Assembly (NCBI GenBank): GCA_013365365.1
Contig: JABVXU010000015.1
Location: 248,001 to 312,000 of the forward strand
Reading direction: 5' to 3'
Source of the DNA: Cruorifilaria tuberocauda
Lineage: Eukaryota; Nematoda; Chromadorea; Rhabditida; Onchocercidae
DNA: 64,000 nucleotides
A program made the position numbers and the translations under genes. Below the pieces are notes generated by a model that was not told where the DNA came from, ran no database searches, and worked only from the letters and a program-made list of their open reading frames with translations. Shown piece by piece: positions 1 to 14,600 of this stretch (within the stretch, counting starts at the first letter, position 1; every line of letters begins with the position of its first letter).

Positions 1-1852
1 TATTGATCCACTTGAAGTGCTAAACGGCGACGTACCTGTCAACAATGCATTGAATTTATCATAAAAATTTTCAAATACGATAGAAAAGACAGAATTACAT
101 AATGGATTGCTTATGCCTAATATATTTTTAAAGACCACAAAAGCCTTTTCAATGTCACTTGATGATTTAGCCTATTCAAGTCCTTTTTAGTCAATCGTTA
201 ATGGACCTGAAATTTATATCTAAAAAGAATTTCCCAGTGTGAAATTTTGTAGACTAACAATCAAAGCGTTAAAGTATTGAAAAAAACTAAACTACAAACA
301 CATTACCGAACTAAGAAATTCAGTAATAAGGATTTAATAATTTTTTAACCCTCTCAGACTTCAAAAAGATTCTGTTAAAGTTGCATTCCATGTGTTACTC
401 AAAATTATGGAGAGAATAAAAATACCTAATAAATACACGTGTCAAGGAAGTATGTGCATAAAATAATTAATTGAAATGGGATGTATTTTCACGAAGATTA
501 ATTTCTCTGCCATACATTACCTACATTAAAAGTCTATTTGAATTTATAGAGAAACTGAAATTTCAAATTCTACAGTTTATTAAGGAAAAAAATGAAAGTT
601 TCATTTATAAAGCGACAAAGAAGGGTATAAAAATATGATAGCTTAATACGTAATCAGTCTAAAAACTTCTGAAACTGTTAAATTTGACTATAGAATTATT
701 ACGATTTTTTGTATATCGAAAGATTTCCTAAAAGTGCCCGGATTTTTAAAAGTACTCCAATGTCTCTTTCTTCAAATTTACATAAAAAGAATCAGAAATC
801 TTCTTGAGCAATAATACGATATCTCATTAAATTTATAAATATTGATTTCATTTACAATAGGACTACTGTACTATGTTGATGTTGGAATGCATTAGGAACC
901 AGTTATGCTCCAGAGTTTCTTACAGCATTTGATTCATTATTTATTCTTTTATAGATTATATTGTGCAAAATATATCAATGAATAGATCACTAATATAAAA
1001 AATATTTGAGGAAAAAAGAATTTAAAGCAAAAAACTGAAGTTAACCTGTTCACCAAGCAATTTTCTCTCTGTCACTATTCGTTCCTTTGCCGCGCAGTTC
1101 AGTTTTTCTTCTAACTTATTAAAATCCAGCTGTGGTAAACATGTATCTAAATTATCCAATTCCTTGTCGATGTATTCTCGTAAAGAAGCCTTATCCCTTT
1201 TAATAGAATCTTTGGATTTCCATGTATTTGGGAGACCATGGCATATAGCCCATGATTTCGCAGTTCTTACTACATTCCCATTTACGGTACCATTCGTAGT
1301 TACCTCATCCCGAGAAATCTCTCGGAAATCATTTGACTTGTCGGAACAGTCAAAGTGATAGCTCGTTAAAATCAGTGGGTTTTTTTTTTTTGAAATAACG
1401 ATATTATTCAGTGAATTGGATTTTTCCCACGAACTATATGGTTCTAAGCTATCCTGTGACATTTGGCTTGAGCTGTTAAATTCAGAAAATTTACGTTCTT
1501 GACAGTTGGAAGATATATTCGTTGGTTGTACTGAATTTTCTCGACCCAAAAAACTAGATGTCAAGTTCAAACTCTGAAGCGATAGCTGTGAAGGATTTTC
1601 AATAGTTGGTCTCGAAATTATGCTGGACATTTCGAAAGAGTCTTCAGAACAAGACGTTGATAAGGCTTGGTTGCAATCCAAAGCAAATGATTCAATGGAT
1701 TCCAAACTTGAACTATTACTTTGTTGATCTAAAGAACTTGAGCTTGCACTTCTAATATTACGTGATTTTATTAAATTATGTAGCAGTGATTTGGTACAGA
1801 GATTATATTTCGATTCTGCACTCGCTAACACCTCATTAGAAAGTTGCCACAT
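1..1852 (-). CDS. Unrecognised coiled-coil protein gene, 5' part (runs off left edge)
   Basis: I do not recognise this gene. Exon 1 is 1852-1046 (269 codons from an ATG read on the minus strand); it ends in a CAG/GTTAAC donor with no split codon. The next visible exon is 35-1, after a TTGACAG acceptor, and stays in frame (VRRRLALQVDQ), continuing a charged helical run. The first ~190 residues are Ser/Asn-rich and probably disordered. The last ~70 are dense in Lys, Glu and Leu (for example LDFNKLEEKLN and ERIVTERKLLGEQ) and look like a conserved coiled coil. The ATG at 1852 is preceded by a pyrimidine-rich stretch that is more likely 5' UTR than protein, although the frame stays open up to 1981. 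The ~1 kb between the exons may be one intron or hide a small exon. The downstream part is outside the window. Confidence 0.6.
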
Positions 1853-3711
1853 TATATGGTGAGTGGGTGGAATGGGTGGTAATAATAAAAGTAACAGCAA
1901 AACAAATGGAAAAAAGGGAAATTCGTCTTTTACAAAGTTTGGCTGAAGAAGAAAAATGAACGACGAAAATCGGTTAGTCACCTGGGATCAACTTCAGAAC
2001 TGCAAGCTATCAGTAAATCAATAAATGTCTAGCAGCTATCAATAAATAAAAAATGAATAGTTATAGCAGTAGTATTAACAGGATTTACAGCAATAATTGT
2101 CGTTCGATGAAAAAATATTCATCACCAATTGCCACCCAGTCAATCGATACCATCCATAAAATTCTGGTATTATATTTCCTGATTATTATACAGATTGATA
2201 GAGAAACGTTCTTTGTTCCAAGCCAACAGAACTCTTCACCTGCAAAATGAATTTTTTAGAACTCCAATAACAATCTTACTTCTAACAGTACGTTCTAAAT
2301 AGTCATTACTGATTATTTAAATTAAAAAAGAAATATTTTAGCTTGATCAACACTTGCGCTTTGTCAAATTTAAAAAAAAAATTGAAACTAAAACTGAAAG
2401 ATGAAGTAAATTATAACTAATTTTCATGCCGCATCTAATATTACACAAAAGAGAATAATACATACTAACATATGTTTCTAGCCAGTAATAAGTTTTACAA
2501 TCAGCAGAATATGATTTTTGAAAAGATAGCCTGAAAGAGAGATAGTGACGGAAATATTTGGAATTACACCGGTAGTAGAAGTATTTGCAAATAAATTGAT
2601 CGAAAATTTTCGTAAAAATTTAATCCATAATTTTATTAAATATAAAATAAAACATCTTACTCTGTCGGCATGTTAAGATCATTGTATCAAAAACCTGGAC
2701 AACTTATCTATGCAAAAAATTTGCCAAGACTTTTCGTTTTTGTGCCTCATTTTGCAGATTTAAGTTTCGGAAAATACTATAAGCTATTAGTGAACAAAGA
2801 CATATACATATATAATTGCGGCTAGATATAAAAATGTATGGAAAATATGGCACCATAATTAATATTATAGAATCAATTGATTGGTATTATTGGCCAATTA
2901 TAGATTATTATGAAACTGAATTATTAGCAGACACAGCGGCAAAAATCATTTCTAAATTTCTTGACATAACATTTCATGGATTAAAACTAGAAAGCAAGGA
3001 ACTATGTCAAAATTAAACAGATGTACGAATTTCTTTATCCATTCAACTTCAAATGTTATTTCCAGGAAGGAGAGAAAGAGTAATAGAACAAATTTCCTCG
3101 ATAAGGAAATATAAACTCTGAGAGCACATTTGTCTAATCAGAAATAGCACAGCAGTTGAGTAGATCTTCAACAAAAATAAAACGAATTTATTCAGATAAA
3201 GCGGCAATGAGCAATTTGTAAATAATTACCAATTTCAAAGGAAAACGCAAAAAAAATCCACTGTATAATCAATGACAAAATCGACTGCAGTCATTTGGTA
3301 TAATTTAATATTGGAGAGAAGAGTAATGGATAATTGAATTTAGAAAGAATATTACAAAACGATAGCTTTTGAAATCACGTATATCCACAGATCGCGAGAA
3401 CTGCGAAGTTTATGCGGTCATAAATTTAATTAACGTGTTTACGGAACAATAGAAATACCATTTAATAGGACTGAAAAGTTTAACAGGCAACAGTTTTTAT
3501 TAAAAATATAAGGAGCAAATAATGCTGTGAAATTATCAGCTGAATTGACATAAAATCAAATCCCACTCTCAAATTTCATGTTTAGATGAAAACTCATTTT
3601 ACTAAGTATGTTTCTAAAGGTTGAGTTATACATGATTTTTTAAATAATTTAATGAAAATTTTATTTTGATAAATGTTTATTATACGCTAAATTCTAAAAA
3701 TTTCAATTTAA

Positions 3712-3745
<34 letters not shown>

Positions 3746-5619
3746 TTAACAATCGATTATGTGAAGTTGGAAAATGAAAGTGATAACAGTTCAGCACTGA
3801 TTTATTGAAAGAAAATAGCAAGCGTGCCAATAAAAATGTAAAAGTCTAACAAACTATCATATTTAAACAGCACTCATGAGTAAAATATAGACTTAAAAAA
3901 AGCAATTGATGCACAAACAATCGATTTTCATGAAAAGAATTTTATACAATTCAAAGTTTGATTTAAATAATCAGATCAGATTAAATAACTTCGGCCATTC
4001 CATTCTTAAATGTATTATGTACTAATCTCAATTAATATAATGTCACGCATACTGACATGAAATTAATTTTTGAAATTAAAATAAATAGGCAACTATAATG
4101 TTAAAAGATGATTTGTTTTCATGGATTACAATGTCTATTCACTGGATCACTTGAACTAAAGAGAGAGACATCATTAAAACTGATGTTTAAAATAAGAAAA
4201 AATGAAAAAAATAGGACAAGGTCTAAAAACAAGAAATCGAAGAGATCAGCTTTAATTTGTGGCGACTTTGTTCCAAATGAAAACCGTACATTACTTGCGT
4301 ATTCATTATAAACTTTTTAATATGCCGGAGTGAGCGATATCAACAACTACGGGAGAAGAAAGTAATCTCTTCAAAATCTCACATAAATTCCTTAATTTGA
4401 CTTTTAATTGTTTCAAATGCTGCTACTGTTTACACGTCGTTTGTGAACTACTTGTTGATCTGTAAAGTTGTCGGACAATGAATAAATCTCTCATTTCTCC
4501 ATTTCTTAATGAAAACAATTTCAAGTTATACAAAAAATCTGGGGATCTTAGAAGTTCGGAGCTCTTATTTCTCTAAAACTGAGATTATCAGATCAATCCA
4601 AATTTTTCATGAGCTTTAATTCAAAGTAACCACTCTTATCTCCTCAAATATTCGCAAAAATCAATTTGATAAAGCCCCTAAAACTAAATTTTGAACTTAC
4701 GAAAAGTTATTTCAAGTAGGGCCAGGTAAACTATAAATTTGAAGAAAGCAGTATAAATTTTTGCTTTTTCCTATCTCATCGAAAGTGTATACATTTATCC
4801 ATAGTCTATCATATTTACTCACTTCTTTCTCCCGCAATGATCTGAGAATCTCATCGCGTATGAGAAGATAATCACAAATCATATGTTACGAATCGATAGG
4901 TTTCAAGACGTCGATTTCATTAGTTTTTTATTTATTGGGTATACACATGCTATTTTCTTCTCGCATAAAAGTTAAATCCTCAAATAAGTTTCGTTTTTTG
5001 AACCGTCGAAACCAGCTAAATTTTCTCCTACTACGAACTTCTCAAACCTATATTCGTTGATTTGCATTACCTCTGGCAACTTCCAAAAAGTAAGAATGGA
5101 ACGAATAATTTAACGTTTGGATGTTTTTATACTGATCTTGTGATTTTGTTTTAATATTGCAGGAAGAACAGTGGAATTTTACATCATTATTCTTCAAAGA
5201 GTGTGGCTTATCAAAGTGAATATAAAACAACAAAGCATACTAACAAGGCCTTAAGAACTCCGGAAAATTCCTCATCAACCAGAGTAAGAGCCAAAAACGC
5301 CTGAACTGATTTTAATGCGGTATCTCAATGAAGTCTGTTAAATTGGGATCTGATTTTCTCTTTTTACGAAATTGATTCGATTTGCGATTGAAAAGTGAGG
5401 TCTTAAATTTAAATTGGTTGGGATTCTTACTGTTTTTTAAAGTGGTTAACTCATATTTTCACACCTCTGATGTCATTCTAAACAGTAACACTGAGCTCAT
5501 TCGCATTATGTGAATAGAGCTACCAATGAAATTTTAAATACGTAAGGTTGTCTCGTTTCTCAATGAAATTCTATTAGCGCGATATTAGAGTAGCTTTAAT
5601 GCAAGAGCATTTTTAAGAT
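1853..5619. other. Intergenic region between divergent genes
   Basis: Between the minus-strand coiled-coil gene and the plus-strand PIKfyve gene. Only short open frames (under 70 codons) occur, and none shows family similarity or splice-consistent extension. The only repeat noticed is an AT dinucleotide tract near 3714-3744. Promoters for both neighbours should lie here, but no specific element can be supported. Confidence 0.6.
3714..3744. repeat. (AT)n microsatellite
   Basis: About 15 uninterrupted AT dinucleotides lie between TTTAAAG and CTTAAC. This is a simple-sequence repeat that would be expected to vary in length between isolates. Confidence 0.9.
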
Positions 5620-8600
5620 ATGCATAAACTAGCTGATGATGCTGCATGCATCACCTATTTCACACCGCATCCTGAAGAAATGGCTGATAAGACGATAAAA
5701 GCCACGGCATCCACTTCATCCGGTATTTTTGGCAACTTTCTAAATCGAATCTTCAGTTCATCCAAAGATATTAGTACAGCAGGAAGTGCCACAGATGCAG
5801 GCGCTACATCAGTATCGCCGTCCGAAAACTGCAAAAACTTAGATCAATGCAAGCATGAAGAAATAGAAAAGGCTCCAAACATTTCTGAGGGTGAAATTTT
5901 TGTTCTGATACATATTTAAAGGCATCTAAATTCCTCCTACTTATTTTATCAGTAGTATCATCATCGTTGTCAGCTTATATTTCTCCATTATTTTTATTTT
6001 TATGGGTAAGATAGTCACAATTATATCCGTTTGTTTTATAAGCAATAGACATATTCTTGAATGACTTGTTTTAATTTTTTTTTCTAACAGTAAACCAGAA
6101 AAGACTAACTTTTAGATCCCCATCTTTTCTTAACTCATTTTTTAACATTTCCAAGTAACAAATTAAGTTTGATGAATCTACTAGCTTCACATTATCAGAC
6201 ATCTCAATATTTTTTATCCATTTATATTTATGATCATCAATTTTTTAATAGCAATTTGCTTGTTACTTCACTTTTATTGTTCACATTTATCCTGTGATAA
6301 TTTGCATATACTAAGATCACTAATTATGTTTTCACGCATTTAAATAGCTATTTATTTATCATGTTAAAGAATGTTTAGGAAATGGAATTGAAAAGACCGG
6401 TGTAAATTTGAAGGAAAACAATGAAAATCGCAATGATAACGCGAGAGAGAGAAGAAGATCGTACGTTCGTTTTACTTCCGTCTTCAGAGGTCGAAATCCT
6501 GATCTTCTAGATTATGAAAGGTTAAATTTATTGAATTATTATTCTTTCGGAAATAACGTTTTGTAATTTGGGGAGTTTTCATTACGGTATTCATAAATTC
6601 ATTTGCAGAAGTGATTTTCGGCGTTATTGGATGCCAGATTCAAGCGGTCGGGAATGTTACGAATGCCAAGAACGTTTCACTGCTTTCAGAAGGCGACATC
6701 ACTGTCGTTTATGTGGGCAAATATTTTGCTCAAAATGTTGTGGTGTCCAGGTCTCTGGATCATTATTGGGTCTGATTGAATTTTTTCTTATTTAAGAATT
6801 ATGTCATATTCGTAAGCAATCTGAATAAATATTGAAAAGAAATCTTTAACTTTTACTTACTTCCTGATAATGAAGGCAAACATGCGTTCGAAGGAGACAC
6901 ATGATTGGTCCATTCTCAAAGTTTTTCATTAATAACAGATTAATTTAGTTGATCCAATTTCTTATCAGTTTTACTGTAATTTTAAATATCCCATCATTCC
7001 AGTGATTGTCTTTGCGCAGTAATGAGATAATGAGATAGTAAGTTGGATTTCATGAGGCACAGAATGAATGATTGATAGAATTATTAGGTAAAATGGAAAA
7101 AAACTGTAAATCTTATATTTAATTTTTTGCAGGCTATACGGGAGATTTGAGACTGTGTACTTATTGTGCGCATATTGTAGTTTCGAATTTACCACAGACA
7201 AAATCAAAATCAGAAGACAGACCCAATTTACCGGCCTGTGACCAAAAATCGATACATGAAGCAGATATCTCAGTATCCACGATTTTTGCAGGTCGAGGTC
7301 ATTGTAACTTTAAAAAGGTTGAAATGAACTATCAAGGATTTTTATGCTGCTGGAATAGAGTTTGTTAAATTTTATCTCGATGTTAAGATTATAGCAGAAA
7401 TTTTTTGATAATTTGGAACTTTTTGATAATGAGGCTGTCATTCATTTGACATTATGGTGAAATAAGTATTCATTACATTCTTCAGGACCAGTATCCTGGT
7501 CACTGAATTCGCCTGTTGTTGCGGATGATAATAAGAGTGGGACATCATTTAACTGCGCAGTTCCAAGAAAATCTTCGATGAAACTTAATTCTCCTTCTCA
7601 GCTGTCTGTAACGGAATTAGCTATGTATAACTCAGGTGTTCAGTGTTCAGCTACTCAAGATGTTGGTGATGATCATGAACCCGAATGGGTAAAAAACATT
7701 GAGATGACTGATAATGTAAAGCCAGTGGATTCATCAAACTTGGTTTGCTGTTTGAAAGAATTAGGAGGAAATTAAAAAAAATATATATCTAAAAATTAGT
7801 ATCTTTTTCGGCTTGTAGTTCTATATGAGATTCAGTCATAGATAATTTCCTAAATATTACAAAAATTCCTTTAATTTCTTATTTTTTAAATTCAATCTCA
7901 AATTCGATTTCGCGTGATTTCTTTCAGAAGTCAGAGCCTGTAGATTACTCACATCTAGTGTCACAAAAGGATGACATGAACATCGAGAATAGGTCGAACT
8001 TTCATCTCCCCAAATTGCTTAATGAACAAACTGTGCCAAAAACTTCGCCGTCAAGAGCAGAAAATGAAGATCCTCGTTTTAGCGAAACAATTGAAAGATG
8101 TTTTGAAATTCAATTCGAAAAACTTATTTTACATCTTTTCAATCGTGAGGGGTTGGATCCAAGAGAGTTAGTTTACTTCAATCTTGTTATTTGAACTCAA
8201 TTTTACTGTGAGGTTATTTCGCTGGTGAATTATTTATTCAGATATTCGCAGCAAAGATCTATAAAATAAAGATTTAGATGGTGGGAGATCATATGGTCCG
8301 TGAGTCATGTTGTATCATCAATTGTTAAAGTTGATATGGAAGGACGAAAAAATGTTAATGTTATGAAACATGCTCATATCAAAAGCCTTCATGTTGCAGA
8401 TAAAAAGCCTTCTGCAAAGGTTAGTTTGTGATATCAATTTAATAAAAAAGTAGAGTATATAGCCGCTCGGAAAATGTGTGTGGAAGTAGGTAAAATTGGG
8501 AGTATATCTGACTTTATTTTCAGAGTCAGTAATTATGGTTGTCGATAATCGTTCCTAGCAGCATCTTAATCGATATTTGTTACAGGTAATAGAGGGTACA

Positions 8601-11600
8601 GTGTGTAGCAAAAGCATTCGCCATGAATCAATGCCAAACGAGATTCGTAATGCATCAATTTTGACCTTGGAGGGGAGCATTGAATATGAACGAGTTAACG
8701 ACAAGCTTTCTTCAATTGAACCAATAATTTCACAGGTGAAATTTTTAATAATTCAGAATTGCAGAAATTTAAAGATGTATGCTGCTGAATTTCACTACTA
8801 CTACATATAGTGGTATATAACATATCATAATATGCTTACCTTTTATTTCTAGATGCCTTTAAAAAATTTTATTTCTTAGTTCTTAGAACTAATTCTTTAG
8901 AACAAGGAATTGTTTACAGGAAAGTGAATATCTACGAAACCAGGTGGAGCGAATGCTTTCACATCGACCATCAGTGGTTCTCGTTGAGCGTAATGTAGCT
9001 GGCTTAGCTGTACAGATGTTACTACACGCTGGAGTTGCACTAGTTTCTAACATTAAACCACGTGTTCTGCAAAGAATTGCAAGAAGTACTGGAGCGGACG
9101 TAATGCCTTCACTTGATGCGCAAATTCTGAACCAAAAAATTGGATTTTGTCCATTTTTTCGGCAAAAAAAAATTCAGTTGGCAAACGGGAAATATAAGTG
9201 TTTATTGGTAAGAGTTATTGGCACTAGTAAGTGTAAATTTGAAGGTATTTTTGAAGTAGAAGTTTTACGACTTTTAATCAGTTATGAAAAGGACGAAAAT
9301 GAAAAAAATGACAATCAGTAAATTTTGTTTGTAAAGATTGGAATTATACTTCCAAGATTTTTGCTACAATTTGAAAAGTAAAAATTCAAAAGTATAATTC
9401 CTTAATATCAAAAATGATTGGCAATTTACTTTTTCAGATGTTTGAAGAATGTCCACCAGAATTAGGCTGCTCTGTGTTATTGCGGGGTAACTCAAAAAGA
9501 GATTTGAGGACAGCTAAGCGGATCTTACATTATGCAATTCTGATGTTGTATTCCAATCATCTTGAAGTAAAACTATTGGCCAGCTGTGGTACAACCCTGA
9601 CAAATCGATCTGCTGATTGTGATATTTGCTCTGTTAATTTTGCTGAACTGGATATAAACAAGGTCATTTTTCTAATATTTTTCGCAACTAATGGAAAAGT
9701 TTAAGTGCTTGCGGTTTCCACTGTACATCGTCTGATACAGAAATTTCCAGGACAGCTTCTGTAACCGTTTAAAGAAGTCAACTCTTTCTTCTTCTCCACT
9801 GATCGACTTTGGAATTCCCTTTCTAGAAACATCGAAAGGTCGACAATGCTCGCTAAGAAAGTTTTTCAACCGTTTCATTAGCAGCTTATCAGTTGAAAGT
9901 AGTGGCAGGAGGTGAATTATTATCATTTAAAAAGATCTTTGCTTTCTAAATCATGATGGAAAAGAAATTTACTATGTTTTGTTGACAGAGTTATTTATTC
10001 CGTATCATACTTTTTTCTAAAATTTCTTTTTCGAGCTTTTACAAGAATCCTTTTTTACAAGTAATGGTTAGTTTTCAGGAAATGTTTGGATTGTGAAACG
10101 GAAGAAAATTATCCGTTGAAAAGGTTTTTTCATCCTTTTGTGAAAAATATCACTTTAACAGAGTTGGATGAAGATGATATCGCTTCTTTTCGAGCTTTTT
10201 CGGGTTGTATGCTTCGATGCAACATTAATAAGCAAAATCAGATTCGTTCACGGTTAATTTATATATTGCTGAAATATTTCCTTTTTTCGAGGAATTTTTT
10301 AAACAGTAGAGTAACTTTCCTGAATTCTGATATTAATCCTCAAAGTAGCAATACCTGTAAGCTTTGCTGTTATTAAATTTTAGAAAATGATGAGATAACA
10401 TATCAGCCTTAGTTAGATTCCGATCATCATATTAGATCAATCATACAAAATGTTTGCTTTTTACTGAGATAATGATCTTATTAGGAGCAGAAGTACACTA
10501 AAATGTTGATTATAATTATTGCAGAAAAGAAACAGTTCCTAGTAGAGAGGTTGAAGATGTGTTAGATCCGTTTTCTCATCAGCAAATATCTGTTCTTTTC
10601 GGATCATATTGTGCCAAATCGCCAAATGCACCACTGTTTTGCATTCGGCCTTGGGTCGTAAATATGGACTATTACGGTGCTAATGATGTGTCTTTGGGTG
10701 ATTTCTTGAGAAAGTTTGTCATCTTTCCATTTAAAAATTTGTCATTTTTCAATTCAAATTCCTTATTATTAGAAACAAATTATTCCTAGAGAAATGATAT
10801 AAATACTTTATTTTTTGCTGGTTTATGTCAAATTCACAATTTATTTAGGTATTGCTTCAACAAAACTTATCAATGTCCATCTACAAATTGTGATTTGCCA
10901 ATGATGGAACATTCTCGGAGACTGGTTCATAGAAATGTCTGTGTGGAAATTACAACGCAGAACTATGTACATTTAAGCGGTGAACCTAGTAGCGCAGTGG
11001 ATGATCAAAATGATACTTTACTTTCCTGGCATTACTGCCCAAAGTATTCGAGATTTCAATTTATAATTTAAATAAGTTTTGCGATGAAAGCTTTTTTAAA
11101 ACAGCTGATTTTAAAATTGCAACTTAATTTACATTTAAAAATTTATTTTTCTCTTGTTTCTGATCGACTTTGAAATCTCGAAATTAAATAATTTTATTTT
11201 TTATTAAGTTTTGGTATAATAACTTATTTATTTATTGTTTTAACAGATTATTTTATTCAGGTGTAAATCATCATCTTCAATAGTACCACTATCAGATAGT
11301 ATATGTCGTTTGAGTTTTGCTCGTTATTTGAATTATTTAGCAAATGGCGCTTATGCAACATGCAAAATCAACCCACTTTTACAGGTTTTACTATTCATAA
11401 TGTTGTTTGTGATAAAGAAAACTATGCTAGCAAAGGTTCCATATTTTATAATTTCGTTTTTCTGGAACTATTTTTTTGTTTAGGAATGTGAACATTGTTG
11501 TTTCCATCAGCACGAGCGCAATGTTGCCCTCAACAACTTGGTGACAACTTTTAAAGTCCTACTGGTTCCTCTTTCTTTTTTATATCATATATAAGAAAGA

Positions 11601-14600
11601 AAATATTCCAAAATGATTTAAGTAAAATCACTACTTAACGTTAAAATAATTTCATATATGGGAATTAAGGGGCGGAAAATTTTCATCTTCGAAATTTTAG
11701 ATTTTTGTCAGGCAATATTACTAAATATACTTTGAATTAATTTTGTCTTGTAGGTACGTCCATTCCATGTGACTTTCAGTCCATTGGTTTGTACTGTTGA
11801 ACCTGTAATGTTTACTCGAAAATTTGTCGCCGAATTGAAAAATGAAATGCAAGAAACAGCAGCAATCATCTTCAAAATTATGTCAGAACAGATCGAACAG
11901 TTGTCAAAATACATTGAAAACAGCTTGTATTCGACGTGTCATGCACAAGCAGTGAAAATTTTAAGCGATGCTCACTCTGCCTTCAGGTCAGTGAAGTTCT
12001 TTGAAAGTATTAAATATTTTTTGGTGTCATTTTTTGTAATTCTGCACAGTACATCCATAATTTGCAATTTTTTAGCTCTACAGTAAAGTGTTTTGATCTA
12101 AATAGTGCGCTCGCTAGTGAACCAATAATCATTCGTTCAAATGATGCTGTTTATACTCAGGTCTTTTTAAAAATTATTTTTTGTATCTTTTTGTATTTTT
12201 TGTTTTTGAAATTGTTCTTGTTTTTTGTAGTTTTTGTAGTAGAAACGAACTGAATTAAGAAGTCTGAGATTTCTGTATTGAATCACATAATAAAACACGA
12301 ACCTTTTTCCATATTATTTAAATCACTGCAGGCCATTGATACGATTTGTCGTTGTCGATATATAGTGCAACATGCAATAAATTTATGGAATGAACAGCGT
12401 CAGTATCTTTCTCAACATATTCGAACTATTAAAAAATGTAATGGCAATGGTATTCTGACAGTAAGTTTTGGATTTACATTGATTGTAAAAAGAATGTAGT
12501 TAGACACTTCATCTTTAGCATTATCTGAATGAAATTGATCCTATACCATATCATAAATGGATTAAATAAATAGTTGGTAATGAAAACAAAACTCAGAATA
12601 TTCATTTAATTTGTATTTACAGATGTAAACATTATAACTAATCATAATGTCCTTAATCTTTGCTTGTGATGTGATGTTATGCTGTTTCAGGAAGCAAACA
12701 AAATAAGTAACGAGCAAACACTCTTAACGAATCACATTCAGGTTAATAATTTAGATTTTGAGCTCATGCCATTGGAAAGCCCATTCTCTTCGGAGTATCA
12801 CTTCGGTTTGCCTCTTCCATCAGGTTTGTTTGCATTTTTGAAAATTGGTTACATTTTTCACATTTTGCTGACATAACATAACTTTTGTAACTTTAAAAAG
12901 AATATTATTCAGTATTTAGAAGCTCTGTCCAATCTGTGCCGCGAACGTTTTCGAAGTGGGATTTTCACAGACAAATTATTTATTTGACTTTGACGGGACT
13001 TTGATTGTCGAATTTATATATAGTTGAATGAGAACTGAGCTCTCTGCTGGTCAGACAAGTGAATGCGAATGTTTTATTCAGAATTGATAGTGACATCCAT
13101 CAGTCAAGAGGTTAATCGTGACCCCAGATTAATAGCTTCATATCCAAGCAACTTTTATACAGTCGTAAATCATGATTCTAGGTCAACAAATACATCTCCA
13201 ATAAACTTTTGTACAATCGTAAATGATACAGCATAGAAAGCATCGGGCGGTAATTAAAAAATCCACAAAAGGGTGGGTACAAGTGGTTCACAATTTGTAA
13301 TGAAGAGATGGGAAAGTAGCAAATTAGGACAAATTCTATAAAACAATCTTTATAATGAGAGTATGCTAATTACAGACAACATTAAGCTTTCTTGCATTTA
13401 TAGCAATAATGTATCATGAAGGAATTTACTAGTGAAAGGATTTATTAGTTTAATTATTTGATTTGGTTATGTGATAAATTTGTAGTTAAAAATAGTTTCG
13501 AGAAGTTTCTCGATCATCTATTGTAACAAATTCTTCTTGGTTTAGCAATATTTCCTTTATGGAATATCATTTTTATGCACTATTTATAGCCGGTTTGGCA
13601 GCAGCAGTCGTGCGCGATATGATTGATCGCAAAGGTATAACACATCCTGATATTGGTTCTATTATAGCTTATGCTTTATCATCAGTTGAATATAATACAA
13701 AGCGAAGAAAACAGCGTGATTCTGCTTACAGTGCCCCTATTGAGTGAGTGTTCATTTTAAATTTTCAAAATATTTAAAAATATTTTTTCAAAGCAAGCGA
13801 ATGTCGTGATTCCAGCAATTTTAGAAAAGTTTTGCGATAATAGAACGAGAAGTAAATTACTGACTTCAGATTTTATTATCGTCCATTAGGAAAATTTTGT
13901 TCATCATGAAAGAATTTTGTTTAATATATTAATTTTAGAGTCGAATCAGACTCAATAGCAAATTACGAACACATTGAAGTTGATTTTGCCGATGATAAGG
14001 CGCAATATTACGTAAAGGCAGGATTATATTCGATTTGCTTGTTGAAATCTTTGATTCACTCTTCCGGATTTTGTGCGATTTTTAAATTGAATTATGATGT
14101 ATCAAGTTCTATATACTGTCATCTAATGTCATCAGGTACATTATAGTATAGTTTATAGCAAGTTATAACCGTATATTTACTTCCAGATTTATTACGCAGA
14201 AAGATTTCATATGTTGCGAAAGTTGTTATTCGTTGAAGGTGAAGACTGCTTTATTAGGTCGCTAAGCTTATCTCGTAGTTGGAGTCCTCAAGGCGGCAAA
14301 TCTGGAGCTTCGTTTTATCGCACACAGGTCGAATTCATCTTCATTCAGTTAACTTTTGTATCAAAGAAATCTTGGCTAGAAGAAAATAGATTGAGCTGTT
14401 AATGGTTTATGCTGTAAAAAAGATGAAAGTAAGAGATCTCGGTAGTTTTTTTCTATAGATGATCTTTTTTTACAGGATGATCGGTTTGTGTTCAAGCAAA
14501 TGTCTCGGTTCGAAATCCAATCATTTGTGAAGTTTGGTCCTAATTATTTTAGCTATATTTCTACTGCTATGACTGGTAATAAATTGACAACACTTTGCAA

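Noticed and set aside
4108..4311. Basic 67-codon open frame upstream of PIKfyve
   Set aside because: Low-complexity Lys/Arg run, no splice or start context and no family match.
9672..9926. Minus-strand open frame of 84 codons
   Set aside because: It is the antisense shadow of PIKfyve exon 11 (9751-9911), whose sense frame matches the family.
12911..12990. Open stretch with TTATTCAG acceptor in PIKfyve intron 20
   Set aside because: Runs into stop codons before any usable donor; skipping it gives the expected family spacing and correct phase.
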